Notes: generated by a model not told the origin, from the sequence alone. Positions 1-9,945 are shown, numbered from the stretch's first letter. The stretch is DNA of 64,000 nucleotides from Pseudarthrobacter oxydans (GCF_030812335.1 NZ_JAUSSN010000006.1:62001-126000); one strand, 5' to 3'. Translations and numbers: made by a program.

Positions 1-1933
1 GCGAGGTGTGCTGGTTCGGACTCATGATGTGGGTTGACTGCAGAAAGTTCCTGGCAATGTTGGCATGGGCGACCGGGCCGCCTGCCATGTCCCGGCCCAG
101 CGTTTTCAACGGCGTTCCGTGCCAGGTGTTGAGGTATCTTTGTCCATCTTTGCGCACAAAATACGGCGGAAATGACACGTTATTCACGAGGTGTCCGGCC
201 GCGGACAGGACTCTCTTGTACAAGTCCGAATTTGTCTGCACGAACCGCACATTCTTGCGGCCGCGGAGACGGTCGGGGATGTTGTCCTCGTTGTTGATAG
301 CCCAGTAGTGACTGAAGTCCTGGTATCGGGGATCTGAGCAGACCTCGTCGAAGACTGCCAGCGGGTGGCATCCTATGGACGCGCCGTGGTTGCTTTCCCA
401 GAGGATGGTCTTCGGCTCAAGAGGGAGGGTCTCGTAGTACTCAACGTACTCCAGGCTCGTCTTCTGCGCCTTGTTCTTCACGTAGCTGTCGACGTCTATG
501 CCGTCGGAGGTCTTAAACAGGCGCATCTGGCGGAATGCGTCGCAGGCGGCGCTGAACGCCCCGCTCTGGTGGCGTGCTGCGCCCAGCTGGTAAAACTTGC
601 GTGGATCGAGTTTGTTGCTCCGCGCGGCGACGTCTGCAAAGGCGGACCCAGCGGTATCCCATTCGCCCAACTGCGCAGCGAGCTGGCCGACACGCTGCAT
701 CACCTCGATGGACTGCGTGGCGGCCAGGCCGGGCAGCCTTTGGTCAAGCACGTTCTTGAGGTAGCGGCCGTCACTGCCCGATACATCGATCGGGCTGTCG
801 GCGGGTGATCCCGGGTGCGGGTAGGTCGCTGAGGCCAAGTAGAAGTCGCAAGCCTCCTTAGCCCGTCCGGCCGTCTCCAGCGCGTAGCCGGCCCGGTAGG
901 CCCAGTATTTCTTGGAGTCATCCAACCGCCATGCATGTCCATACGCCTCGGCAGCCTGCGGCCACTGGAGGGTGCGTTCACGGGCCAGCCCCAGTTTGTA
1001 GTGCCAGTACGCGACGTCCGGTTGGAGGATGATCGCGTACTCGTATGCGTCCGCCGCTTCAGCCCAGCGGTAGCAACGGTCGAAAGCAAGTCCGACCCGG
1101 TAGGCAACTTGGGCATTGGCCGGGTGTCGGCGAAGATGGGCTTGATAATGGCCCAGCGCCTCAGTCCACTGGCCCTTCTTCTGGAAGAACGCACCGATTC
1201 CGACGGTGTCCGACTTCAGGTTCTTATCGTGAAGTACGGCCTGCGCATATGACTCCTCGGCTTTCTGCGCCTCGCCACTGAGTTCATATGCGTGCCCGGC
1301 GTAGAAGTAGCATTCCGCGTTGCCGGGACGCATCACGCTGGCTGCCGCATAACTTGCCGCCGCGTCGACGTAGCGATTCATGCCGTACTGGGCGGCGCCA
1401 AGCTGGACTACCCACTCCACACTGGCTTCGTGGGCGTCTCTTCCGGCTGCCAGAACCTGCAGTTGCTGCCACAACGGGCCCTTGTTCTCCCGAAGCCGCT
1501 CGAGCTTTTCCGAGTGGTAGTCGGGATTCCAGTGCTGTGAGCGGGCGAGCGCACCCTCTGGATCGGCCAGGTCAGAGGCCGCCTGAGCAGCACGCAGCCG
1601 GAGCTGCCAGCGCTCCCGATGCGGCTCGAGATCCAGCGCAGCCCTGTAGCTTCCGGCAGCCTCGGCAAAGAGTCCCAGCTGCTCTTGGACGAAACCGAGG
1701 CGGTAATGCCAAGTAGCCGGATGGGGATTCCAGCTGATTGCCATGCGCAGAAAATCCTCCGCTTCGGTCCACTGCCTGAGGTGGAAGTGCGCATGCCCGA
1801 GACGGAAGGCCAGCTCTGCGTCGGGACCCTCCGCGGCGTCGAGCATGGCCGTGTACACCTCGACGGCGGCGGTCCAGTCTTTCCGCTCCTCAAGAAGTAG
1901 TCCGTGTTCGATTGCCTTGTGTGCGGAGCTCAT
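1..1933 (-). CDS. TPR-repeat CDP-glycerol glycerophosphotransferase-like polymerase (3' end outside window)
   Basis: The reading frame opens at ATG 1933-1931, with an AGGA box about 10 nt upstream, and stays open to the window edge (about 644 codons, C-terminus missing). Roughly the first 400 residues are tandem TPR-like units rich in W-EA, A-Y and G-A patterns (for example KGQWTEALGHYQAH, YRWAEAADAYEYAI). After that comes the start of a TagB/TagF-type domain with WHGTPLKTLG, followed by STHIMSPNQHT. Family knowledge: this domain transfers glycerol- or ribitol-phosphate from CDP-alditols when building teichoic acid-like polymers at the inner membrane face. The TPR half may mediate protein contacts (inference). 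The next gene upstream, 2026-5763, carries the same C-terminal domain, so the two probably act in one glycopolymer pathway. Donor and acceptor sugars cannot be told from sequence. Confidence 0.8.
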   Translation of the reverse strand, partial: MSSAHKAIEHGLLLEERKDWTAAVEVYTAMLDAAEGPDAELAFRLGHAHFHLRQWTEAEDFLRMAISWNPHPATWHYRLGFVQEQLGLFAEAAGSYRAALDLEPHRERWQLRLRAAQAASDLADPEGALARSQHWNPDYHSEKLERLRENKGPLWQQLQVLAAGRDAHEASVEWVVQLGAAQYGMNRYVDAAASYAAASVMRPGNAECYFYAGHAYELSGEAQKAEESYAQAVLHDKNLKSDTVGIGAFFQKKGQWTEALGHYQAHLRRHPANAQVAYRVGLAFDRCYRWAEAADAYEYAIILQPDVAYWHYKLGLARERTLQWPQAAEAYGHAWRLDDSKKYWAYRAGYALETAGRAKEACDFYLASATYPHPGSPADSPIDVSGSDGRYLKNVLDQRLPGLAATQSIEVMQRVGQLAAQLGEWDTAGSAFADVAARSNKLDPRKFYQLGAARHQSGAFSAACDAFRQMRLFKTSDGIDVDSYVKNKAQKTSLEYVEYYETLPLEPKTILWESNHGASIGCHPLAVFDEVCSDPRYQDFSHYWAINNEDNIPDRLRGRKNVRFVQTNSDLYKRVLSAAGHLVNNVSFPPYFVRKDGQRYLNTWHGTPLKTLGRDMAGGPVAHANIARNFLQSTHIMSPNQHTS

Positions 1934-2025
1934 GCTGTTTACTGCGTCCTAATGTTGTTGCTGGAAATGTGGCAGGGCTGGCTGGCGCCTGGCAATGTTT
2001 GCTTCGTTGGTGCGCCCTCGGCCGC

Positions 2026-5000
2026 TTAGCCCTCCGAGGGCGACGATGGCTGGCCCGAACCAAGCGCCAGCGGACGCTCCGCGCCGTCCGGCCACAGCGC
2101 ATCAAAGACACGGCTGGTGGCGTCGCCGTCGCAGTACGGCGCGAACATCTCGACGAACGCAGCATACTTGGGCTCGTAACGGCGGGAAACCGACGAGATG
2201 TTCTTGATGGACCGCACTACTTCCTCGGTGGTGTTATGCAGCGGGCCGGGGGCCGTTTCCTCCAGATCGAAGTAGAAGCCCCGGGTCTCGTCCCGGTACT
2301 GGGCGATGTCCGGCGTCAGGAAGATGATCGGTTTGCCGGTCACGCAGAAGTCGAACATGACGGACGAATAATCGTTGACCAGGATGTCCGCGGCCGTGTA
2401 CAGGTCGTTGACTTCCGGGTACTCGGTCACGTCGATGACAAATTCGTTCGCCGCGGTCTGCCGCTGGCCGGCGATGTTGTGATGCCCGCGGAGGAGCAGC
2501 ACGTAGTCGTCGCCCAGCTGCTGCTGCGCCTTCTCGAAATCGAGGTAAGTGACCATTTCGTATTGCCGCGAGGCGTTCTTGGCGTCGTCGCGCCAGGTGG
2601 GGGCATAGAGAATCGCGGTCTTTCCCTCGGGAATGCCGAGCCGGCGGCGGATTGCGGGCCGGTCCTGCTCCATCCGCTCGCGGGTCAGGCTGTCATTGCG
2701 GGGATAGCCGTCGGCGACAACACGCCCGTCAAAGCCAAAGCACTTGGCCAGAACGCCGGCCGCGTAGTCGTTCTGGGCCAGGAGGGCATCCCAGTACTCG
2801 GCCTCCCGCCCCATGAGGTTCCAGTAGGACAGCGAGAAGTTCGTGCGGGCGACGTCGTTGCCGAGCTTCTTCAAAGGCGTCCCGTGCCAGGTCTGGATGT
2901 AGACCTGTCCCTCACGCTTGCGGAAGTAGAACGGGAAGTTGTTGTTGTTGATCAGGATCCTGGACTCGGTCAGGAGCTGGTACCAACGCCGGGATCCTAT
3001 GAGCACCGGTTCGGCTCCTGCGGGCACCGGCACCGAGAAGTCAGCAACGGCCCAGTACATCGGCCACTGGCTGCCCCGGCGCTGGAATTCCTCCAGCAGG
3101 CGCCGCGGGCTGTCCGTGGCGCGCCGTCCGCCGAAGCACATGAACAGGATGGCGTCCTTCAGTTCCGCCTCCCCGCCCACCGTGACCGGGGTGCGGAGCA
3201 GCTGCTGGCCGAACCGTCCCACCTCATCCGCCGCCAGGGGCGGCCGAAGGTGGATCGCCAGGGCGGCGTTCTTGGGGGTGCGGCTTACTCCGACTTCCAC
3301 CCGGTCGGCCGCTATCCGCCGGGGCATCTGGGACTGCAGCCCGGACGACGCCGGGATCCAGTACCCCTGGTGGTCGGCGACCCCCGGGGCGACGAAGCGC
3401 ACGCTGTACGCGCCGGCCTCGGGCATCACTTCCTCGCCGTCCCACGGGTTGTGGGGGAGCAGGAAATCGGCGGTGAACGCGTTGCTTCCGTTATTGGTCC
3501 GCACCGTCAGCGCAGCGTCCGTTGCGGGGATGACTGCCTTCCCGCTGGAGAGGACGAAACGGGGAGCATGCATGACCGGCAGATCCGCAGTGCCCTCGAT
3601 CCGCAGGGTGCGCTGATCCGCTGACACCTCCACGGAGGAGGCGATAACGCGGGTCCTGCGCTCCTTCAGGGTCACAAACCCGTAACCGGTCAGACCCAGC
3701 CTGAGGCTCCGGGTCTGGTCGGACTGGGCCTCCAGCTCCGAAGAGCCTTCCGGCCAGGCAACCGGCTGGGGTGTCTTGAAACCGCTGTCCAGGCGCAGTT
3801 GCCACTCGTACTCGGCTGTCGCGGCGGCACCTGGTGCCAGGTCGGGCACGTCGATGGCGTACAGCGCCCGGGCGCCCTCCACGCTCAGGCAGGTGGCCGT
3901 GGCGCGGATACCGAACTTGAGCGACTCGAGGGAGACCTTTGCGGCCACCGGGGCGGAATGCGCTTCCACTGCCAGCTTCAGGGTCCGCCCCGCCAGTTCC
4001 AGTGAGGTGGCAACGTACAAGGGCTTTACCGGCACAAAGGTCAGGCCGGTCGTGGCGGGACGCATTTCCACGGCCATCCGGGATGTGTCCAGCAGGGGGC
4101 CCACAGGCAGTGTCCCGGTGGAACCGTTGGCGTCCCGGCGCGTCAGGGGCGCCTCGAAGCTCCTGCCGGCGGCAGTGACCGTCAGAACCACATGCCACTC
4201 GGCGGGGCCGCCGGCCCCGGGTCCTTCCAGCATCGCAGCCGGGTCAATGACGGTACGGAAACCGGCATCGGCGTAGGAGGTCCAGTTGTCGTTGGATTCC
4301 CAGTCGATGGACTGGTCCGTGTGGCGCTGCACCGCCAGCGGGACTACTCCGCCGTCGGCGTTGACCAGGGACACCCCGATCGAAAGGTTCCCCTCCACGG
4401 GATCCACGGAGGAGATGTACGCGTGACCGCCGATTTCCAGCCGGCCGTCAGCCTGCCAGGCGAAGTGCGTCATCTTGCTGACAAACCGGAGGTCGAGCTC
4501 GCGGCAGGGCAGGAGTTCCGGGTCGTAGTGGGAGAGCTCGACCAGATACTTGGGTTGCGCCAACAGCCCGTCCCCGGTGACCTGGGTGGGGAAGCTGGAG
4601 TTGTAGTCGCTCCGGTGGTTGCAGATCCGGACGACGTCCTCCCGCCGGTCCGCGAGGACAGCCGAGAGGATCAGTCGGTTGTGGATTCTGATGCCGTCCC
4701 AGTCCAGTTCCAGGCCTTCACTGAGGCGGCGGACCGCGGTGTGGAGCGTGTCCCAGAAAGCCTGATCGGTGCGGGGGACCACTTCATAGAAGCGGAAGAG
4801 GCCGTTGCCCAGTTCCTGCGAAAGCACCCGCCGATAGGCTTCCGGGTCCAGTGTGGGGCGCAACCTGGCGGTGAGGGATTCAAGCCTGGCGAGACGGTCC
4901 TCCAGGTACTGCATCTGGCAGAGGAGCTCGCGTGCCAGGGGGCGGACAGAGGCGTCCGCGGAAGTATTGACGACCTTGAGGTCAAGGATGTCGAAGGATT

Positions 5001-5763
5001 CTGCCCGGGAGTAAAGGGTGGGAACCGCCTCGTACTGCCAGTGCTCACCTCCGGTCGATATATCGGCGGTTGCTGACGTCCAGAACTCCCGCCCAAACAC
5101 CTTGTTGGCGAGGGCACCGTCACGCAGAATCGCCGGAAGCTCCGAAACAGCCGCGGCCGGCCGCGGCTCTGCATGGATGTCCCGCTGCCATACCGGCGTC
5201 GAGCTGATCTTGCCCTTGACGATTCCGGTCATACCGACGGCGAAGGACGAACCGCTCGTCCGCAGCGACCGGAGCATAGGATCCAGGCTGGCCTTTTCGA
5301 TCATGTCCCCGGCAGCAAGGAACATCAAAAAGGGGGCGTGGCTCTGCGCGACGGCGTGGCCACGGGCTGCCTCTTCACCGGAGCCTGCAAGCGCGAGGTA
5401 CTTGACCCGACCGTCGCGCTTCGCAAACTCCCGGACCTGCGCTCGGCCGAGACCGGCCAGGGAGGTGTCCACGACAAACATTTCCAGGGCGGCCGGCTCC
5501 TGGCCCACCAGGCTCCGCAACGTCGCGGCGGGATCGCCGGCGTCCTCTGTCAGGAGGACGACAACGGCGAGCTGGGGCCGCTGCAGGGCTGCCACGGGCT
5601 TCGCCGCGGCGGTTCTCTGGAGCTTGGCCACGCTGGCCGGGTGCGCCACCTTGCGGATCTGCTTCCGCTGCTCCGGGGGCAATGCCCGCCACACACGCCG
5701 GAGATTTCTCTCGGCGGCAGCTTTCAACGCAGCTATAGCTTGGCTCTGCTTGGGACCTGGCAT
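2026..5763 (-). CDS. CDP-glycerol:poly(glycerophosphate) glycerophosphotransferase family protein with N-terminal glycosyltransferase-like domain
   Basis: 1245 residues from ATG 5763 (MPGPKQSQAIAALK). This start is preferred because GAGGGAAG lies about 12 nt upstream; an in-frame GTG at 5808 has only a poor site. Residues 50-350 resemble a GT-A (family 2) fold, with AVVVLLTEDAGDPAATLRSL and FLAAGDM. The middle is a beta-rich region. The last ~380 residues are a TagF-type domain with WHGTPLKKLG, ILYAPTWRDD, LLLRGHHN and LVNDYSSVMFDF. In TagF-type enzymes the His residues of HGTP and RGHHN act in alditol-phosphate transfer from CDP-glycerol or CDP-ribitol. The protein is probably peripheral at the cytoplasmic membrane. 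It lies in a minus-strand cell-wall polymer cluster. The GT-A half suggests that one protein adds a sugar and an alditol phosphate (inference). Confidence 0.87.
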   Translation of the reverse strand: MPGPKQSQAIAALKAAAERNLRRVWRALPPEQRKQIRKVAHPASVAKLQRTAAAKPVAALQRPQLAVVVLLTEDAGDPAATLRSLVGQEPAALEMFVVDTSLAGLGRAQVREFAKRDGRVKYLALAGSGEEAARGHAVAQSHAPFLMFLAAGDMIEKASLDPMLRSLRTSGSSFAVGMTGIVKGKISSTPVWQRDIHAEPRPAAAVSELPAILRDGALANKVFGREFWTSATADISTGGEHWQYEAVPTLYSRAESFDILDLKVVNTSADASVRPLARELLCQMQYLEDRLARLESLTARLRPTLDPEAYRRVLSQELGNGLFRFYEVVPRTDQAFWDTLHTAVRRLSEGLELDWDGIRIHNRLILSAVLADRREDVVRICNHRSDYNSSFPTQVTGDGLLAQPKYLVELSHYDPELLPCRELDLRFVSKMTHFAWQADGRLEIGGHAYISSVDPVEGNLSIGVSLVNADGGVVPLAVQRHTDQSIDWESNDNWTSYADAGFRTVIDPAAMLEGPGAGGPAEWHVVLTVTAAGRSFEAPLTRRDANGSTGTLPVGPLLDTSRMAVEMRPATTGLTFVPVKPLYVATSLELAGRTLKLAVEAHSAPVAAKVSLESLKFGIRATATCLSVEGARALYAIDVPDLAPGAAATAEYEWQLRLDSGFKTPQPVAWPEGSSELEAQSDQTRSLRLGLTGYGFVTLKERRTRVIASSVEVSADQRTLRIEGTADLPVMHAPRFVLSSGKAVIPATDAALTVRTNNGSNAFTADFLLPHNPWDGEEVMPEAGAYSVRFVAPGVADHQGYWIPASSGLQSQMPRRIAADRVEVGVSRTPKNAALAIHLRPPLAADEVGRFGQQLLRTPVTVGGEAELKDAILFMCFGGRRATDSPRRLLEEFQRRGSQWPMYWAVADFSVPVPAGAEPVLIGSRRWYQLLTESRILINNNNFPFYFRKREGQVYIQTWHGTPLKKLGNDVARTNFSLSYWNLMGREAEYWDALLAQNDYAAGVLAKCFGFDGRVVADGYPRNDSLTRERMEQDRPAIRRRLGIPEGKTAILYAPTWRDDAKNASRQYEMVTYLDFEKAQQQLGDDYVLLLRGHHNIAGQRQTAANEFVIDVTEYPEVNDLYTAADILVNDYSSVMFDFCVTGKPIIFLTPDIAQYRDETRGFYFDLEETAPGPLHNTTEEVVRSIKNISSVSRRYEPKYAAFVEMFAPYCDGDATSRVFDALWPDGAERPLALGSGQPSSPSEG

Positions 5764-5913
5764 TCTTGGATTCGCTTCCCTCGTCCGGATCCAACCGGTG
5801 GTTGTCACTTCAATTTCAATTGCTGCAAGTCATTGGTCGTTCCGGGCGCAGTGGCTCGGCGCATTCCGTCAATACTGGCACGTCACCTCATGGTGCCGTT
5901 CGTGGTGCCAGCG

Positions 5914-7713
5914 TCAAAAGGGTTTCCGCAATACCAGGTCGACGTTCTGGTCCCCGGCGGATCCCATCACCTCGGCGGGGTCGAGGCCGGGCCGGTTCAA
6001 CACCAGCTCAAGGCTCAAGGCGGCCATGGATGCCGGACTGTGAGGTCCGTCATGGAGCACACTCTCCGGAGCCGAATGGTCCACCAGTGTTGCGGCAAGG
6101 GACAGTGTTCCGTCGCCGTTGTCCATGAGCTCAAGCACTCTCGACTGCTGCGGATAGTCAATGAGCGACGCTGTCGTGATTTCCCAGAATCCACCGAGGT
6201 CAAATTCGGATTCGTGCGGTGTCACCTGGTGTTTGTGCGTGTGGCCGTTCAGCCAGGCCACCACGTTCGGAAACCTGGAGATGAGCCGCAGCACCGCTGA
6301 ACGGTCCAGGGGAGGTTCACCGTCGTCCGGCGAACGCGTGGCCTCGTCAAAGTAAGGCAGCGGGTGATGGCTGAACAAGACCACAAGTCGATCTTCAACA
6401 GTCCTCACGGTGAGTTTGCCCTTCGGATCGTAGGACTTCGCCGATACGCCCTCAAGTTGCTCCTCCAGCCACGCCGCCTGGGCGGCGTCAAGCACTGCGC
6501 CGCCGCCGCCGTCCGGGCTAGCCGTGTTCAGCATGACGCCGACAACCTGCGGTGAGATGTCAAAGGTGTAGTACGGCTGGCCTTCGGGACGGCGGCCGGC
6601 GGCCGCGCCGGCGTGCCCGCCGTTGCCTGCAATGGAATCCATGAAGTCTTCCTTGCTGAACTCGCGGCGGAGTTTCGAAGCCTGCACCTTTCGCGAAGGC
6701 ATGGACGCCATGAGGGCCCGGCGTTCGTTCGCGCTGGACTCATTGACTTCTTCCCAGAAGTCCAATTCGTCGATGCCGGGGGGCAGCCGCATCGGAAGCC
6801 GGTCGCCGACGCGGAGAGTGTCGACGAAGTCGGTTTTCGCTGAAACTGGATCCCCGTCTGAACGCCCGGCCTCATCGTGGTTTCCGACGCCGATATACCA
6901 GGGGAAGTCCGAGCCCTCGGCGTCTACCGGCCTGATGGCCGCCTCGAGGAGTCCAGGCACAGTGGGATATCCGTGTACGGCTTTCCAGTCATCCCGGGGC
7001 GCCAGCTCAGGTTCCGGTTCCGGATGCCAGATGTTCTGGGACAGTTCGAGGGGGGCCGGTCCATGATCCTGGACACCCTCGTACGTGTCGGCCGGGTGGG
7101 ATGTTGCCGGAGCGCCCTTAAACACACTGACCGCGGCGGACAATTCGCTGAGGGCGAAGGCGTTGGTGAGATCCCCCGTGGTGACGAGGCAATCCAGAGG
7201 TCGTCGGCTGATGGGGCCCAGTCCGACGGCGTTGAGCTTTCGGACCGTCGCGTCCAGCACATGAACGGTGAGCAGGTCCTGCGGCCGGAACAGCCCGGAG
7301 ACGGGGAACCCGTCAGCGAAATCGAAGTACTGCCAAAAGAAGGACAGCCGCCCCGGGTTGGCCGCGTCGAGAACGTGACTGTCCGTCAGGTGCCCAAAAG
7401 CGGCCAGCCCCGTCCGCTGGCCGTTGGAACTGCTGTTGCGCGCGCACAGCTCCTCGCGGACCTGGGTTGCGAGGGCCGGACCTGGGGCAAGGAACCGGTA
7501 GGGCAGCCGGGACGCACGCTGGGGTCCGAGGACAACCGTGGCGTCCAGGGTTGTCAGCGATGAGACAGGAGAAGATCTCAGGTGTGAGCCGCCGCCGGCG
7601 CCTGCCGGGCCGGTGGAGTCGGACAAGCCCAGCAGGGTGACTCCGGTCGCGCCGGCGAGAGACCACTTGATGGCCTCCCGTCGCGATACTTGCATCCTGC
7701 CGTTTTGTCGCAC
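5914..7713 (-). CDS. Tat-exported metallophosphoesterase (PPA1498-like family)
   Basis: A signal of the form SRREAIKWSLAGATGVTLLGLS gives a twin-arginine export motif followed by a hydrophobic stretch. The calcineurin-like metal-binding pieces are widely spaced: GHLTDSHV, GDLTNAF, VGNHDEAG, LFSHHPLPYF and LNGHTHKHQ. Long inserts between the motifs are typical of TIGR03767, the actinobacterial Tat-dependent phosphoesterase group. GTG 7713 (599 residues) is chosen because AAAGGG lies 12 nt upstream. ATG 7695 would begin directly at the Tat n-region but has no spaced ribosome site, and a TTG at 7773 also exists. The product is expected at the cell surface; its substrate is unknown. Its place beside polymer genes suggests a role in envelope phosphate metabolism (inference). 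Confidence 0.85.
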   Translation of the reverse strand: MRQNGRMQVSRREAIKWSLAGATGVTLLGLSDSTGPAGAGGGSHLRSSPVSSLTTLDATVVLGPQRASRLPYRFLAPGPALATQVREELCARNSSSNGQRTGLAAFGHLTDSHVLDAANPGRLSFFWQYFDFADGFPVSGLFRPQDLLTVHVLDATVRKLNAVGLGPISRRPLDCLVTTGDLTNAFALSELSAAVSVFKGAPATSHPADTYEGVQDHGPAPLELSQNIWHPEPEPELAPRDDWKAVHGYPTVPGLLEAAIRPVDAEGSDFPWYIGVGNHDEAGRSDGDPVSAKTDFVDTLRVGDRLPMRLPPGIDELDFWEEVNESSANERRALMASMPSRKVQASKLRREFSKEDFMDSIAGNGGHAGAAAGRRPEGQPYYTFDISPQVVGVMLNTASPDGGGGAVLDAAQAAWLEEQLEGVSAKSYDPKGKLTVRTVEDRLVVLFSHHPLPYFDEATRSPDDGEPPLDRSAVLRLISRFPNVVAWLNGHTHKHQVTPHESEFDLGGFWEITTASLIDYPQQSRVLELMDNGDGTLSLAATLVDHSAPESVLHDGPHSPASMAALSLELVLNRPGLDPAEVMGSAGDQNVDLVLRKPF

Positions 7714-7800
7714 GTGCTGGTGTGGCCCTTTGCTGTTGGAGTCGGCGGGGCAATCGTCAGGCCTGGTGTCCAAACGGTCGCCGTAGTCGCTAGGGCTGCC

Positions 7801-8499
7801 CTAGATGCTGGCGTTGGCCCTGACCAGGTCGTCCGGGAAGTCAACCTCGACGGCGTAGAAATCGCTGATGTCGACCGGAGTCCACTTGACCTCGTCCTGC
7901 TTGATGGTCAGCTCGATGGCCTTCTCGAAGTAATCCTGGTCGTCGACTTCAATCAGTCGCTTGAGGAGCTTCTTCTTGTCTTTCGAGCTGACAAAGTTGA
8001 TGCCGACAGCCTCTCCGTGGGCCACGTCGGCGGGGACAACCTTGGACAGTTCCAAGATTTTGCCATCCGCGTCGGTGGTGTACTTGACTTCCTCGTCCGA
8101 AACCGAGGAAATGTCCACGGTGATGAACGACTCGTCACGCTGGATATAGGGCAGCAGCATCCCGAGAATATCCGGGTCGAAGACCACGTCGCCGTTCATC
8201 CACAGCACGCCGCCCTTGGCGGAGTTCCGGACCGCCTTCAGGAGGCTCTTGGAGGTGTTCGTCTGGTCAAAGTTCTCGTTGTACACAAAAGATGCGTTCG
8301 GTACGTGTTCGAGGATCATCTCCAGCTTGAAGCCGACCGCAATGGTCAGCCGCAGCTTCTTGCCGAACTTGGTGTGCAGGTTCTGGACCTGCTGGTGCAT
8401 GATGGTCCGGCCATCACTGAGCTCCGTCATGGGCTTCGGGTGCGGGCGCGCCAAACGCGTGCCCATTCCGGCAGCCAGAATTACGGCTTGAATTTTCAT
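7801..8499 (-). CDS. sugar-phosphate/phosphocholine-type nucleotidyltransferase (LicC-like)
   Basis: 232 residues from ATG 8499, with AGAGGAAA just upstream. The N-terminus MKIQAVILAAGMGTRL is the nucleotide-binding signature of the NTP-transferase fold, followed by PKPM, which carries the phosphate-contacting lysine. NENFDQTNTSKSL and WMNGDVVFD match the substrate and metal-binding segments of LicC/PntC-type cytidylyltransferases. Expected reaction: activation of a small phosphorylated alcohol or sugar to its CDP or NDP form. Since both flanking large enzymes are alditol-phosphate polymerases, a CDP-alcohol precursor is plausible but not proven. The downstream neighbour on this strand is the Tat phosphoesterase. 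The longer frame up to 8616 has no ribosome site and is not used. Confidence 0.82.
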   Translation of the reverse strand: MKIQAVILAAGMGTRLARPHPKPMTELSDGRTIMHQQVQNLHTKFGKKLRLTIAVGFKLEMILEHVPNASFVYNENFDQTNTSKSLLKAVRNSAKGGVLWMNGDVVFDPDILGMLLPYIQRDESFITVDISSVSDEEVKYTTDADGKILELSKVVPADVAHGEAVGINFVSSKDKKKLLKRLIEVDDQDYFEKAIELTIKQDEVKWTPVDISDFYAVEVDFPDDLVRANASI

Positions 8500-8739
8500 T
8501 GGTTTCCTCTTCAACGAGTGTGCTTTGGGACGGGGAGCGGCGAGCCGTAGCATCACTCGATCAGGCGTCTCGGCACCGTAAACGGGCCAAGGTGAGCGTC
8601 CCCCGCAGCCAAGCATACCGGCTTGCCCCCTGCCAGCCCAAGAAAGCCAGCAACCTTACGTTATCTCTGCGTTAACGCCCCCGGCCCCGACTGTTAACTT
8701 CCCCGGCCCCGGCCGCCGTGCAGTCGGTGCGGTGCCGCA

Positions 8740-9885
8740 CTACCCGCCGGCGAACTCGCCGATGCGGGATCCGACGCCGAGCAGTTCCGCAATGGCTGCG
8801 ACGGTTCGGCCGGCAGCCTCGCCGTCCCCGTAGGGGTTGACGGCGTTCGCCATGGCTGCGAAGTGCTGGGGGTCCCTGAGCAGACGTGTCACCTCGGCAA
8901 CAATCCGCTCCTCATCCGTGCCGATGAGCGCCACGGTCCCGGCTTTGACGGCTTCCGGCCGTTCGGTGTTGTCCCGCATTACCAGCACAGGCTTGCCGAG
9001 GCTGGGAGCTTCCTCCTGCACGCCTCCCGAGTCCGTGATCACGAAGTGCGCCAGGGACAGCAGCCGCGTGAACTCTCCATAGGGGAGAGGCTCGGTGACA
9101 ACGACGTTGGCTTTTCCTTCGAGGAGCGGCAGTAACGCTTCGCGCACAACGGGATTCTTGTGGGCCGGCAGGACTATCACCAGTTCGCGCTCGGCGTCGG
9201 CGATCCGGGCCAAGGCCCGTGCCACGCCGCGCATGGCATCTCCCTGGTTCTCCCGGCGGTGGGTTGTGACCAGGAGGATTTTCCTGCCGCTGGCGGCCAG
9301 GTCCTCAAGTTGCGGGTCAGTAAAGGCAACGGACTTGCCTACGGTGGTGAGGAGGGCGTCGATGACGGAATTGCCCGTGATGACGACGTCTTCCGGCCTA
9401 ATGCCCTCCGCAATCAGGTTGCCTTTGCTGACGCTCGTCGGCGCCAGGTGGAGGCTCGCGATCTGGCTTGTGATCTTGCGGTTCGCCTCTTCCGGGAAGG
9501 GGGAGCGGAGGTCCCCGCTGCGGAGCCCTGCCTCGACGTGCACCAGGGGGATCCCGTGGTAAAACGCTGCGATCGCGGCGGCGGTGGAGGTCGTGGTGTC
9601 CCCTTGGACCACCACGGCATCCGGCCGGGTGTGCGTGAACAGCTTCTCCAGCCCATCGATGGTCCGTGTCAGGATGGCGGACAGCGACTGGCCGTGCTGG
9701 AGGATGTTCAGGTCGTGGTCGGGCACGATCCCAAAGAGTTCGTTGACCTGGTCCAGCATTTCGCGGTGCTGGCCAGTCACTGTAACGATGCAGCGAAAAT
9801 GCGGCGAGCGCTCAAGGGCGTTGATCACGGGCGCCATTTTGATTGCCTCGGGCCTGGTGCCGAAGATCGGCATGATGCTGTGCAT
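8740..9885 (-). CDS. wecB: UDP-N-acetylglucosamine 2-epimerase (non-hydrolysing)
   Basis: 381 residues, full length for the family. Diagnostic segments are GTRPEAIKMAPV at the N-terminus, TGQHREMLDQ, VQGDTTTSTAAA, HVEAGLRSGD, TTHRRENQGD, TDSGGVQEEAPSLGKPVLVMRDNTERPE and the closing NPYGDGEAAGR. The enzyme interconverts UDP-GlcNAc and UDP-ManNAc in the cytoplasm. UDP-ManNAc is used in teichoic-acid linkage units and other wall glycopolymers, which fits the adjacent polymerases. GGGGGAAC lies 5-11 nt before the ATG. An in-place 240-nt gap separates it from the nucleotidyltransferase downstream, so the two may be transcribed separately. Confidence 0.93.
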   Translation of the reverse strand: MHSIMPIFGTRPEAIKMAPVINALERSPHFRCIVTVTGQHREMLDQVNELFGIVPDHDLNILQHGQSLSAILTRTIDGLEKLFTHTRPDAVVVQGDTTTSTAAAIAAFYHGIPLVHVEAGLRSGDLRSPFPEEANRKITSQIASLHLAPTSVSKGNLIAEGIRPEDVVITGNSVIDALLTTVGKSVAFTDPQLEDLAASGRKILLVTTHRRENQGDAMRGVARALARIADAERELVIVLPAHKNPVVREALLPLLEGKANVVVTEPLPYGEFTRLLSLAHFVITDSGGVQEEAPSLGKPVLVMRDNTERPEAVKAGTVALIGTDEERIVAEVTRLLRDPQHFAAMANAVNPYGDGEAAGRTVAAIAELLGVGSRIGEFAGG

Positions 9886-9945
9886 GGATGTTCCCCCAAA
9901 AAGACTCGGGCAGTGCGGTCTGGCAAGACTAATCGGACGGGGGGC

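Noticed and set aside
1912..3624. 570-residue plus-strand open frame over the first polymerase genes
   Set aside because: It is antisense to the CDP-glycerol transferase gene, has a composition typical of high-GC shadow frames (Gly/Arg/Val-rich), and shows no domain or ribosome site.
5764..5808. Longer GTG start for the 2026-5763 transferase
   Set aside because: The GTG at 5808 lacks a clear ribosome site, while ATG 5763 has GAGGGAAG at suitable distance. It remains possible.
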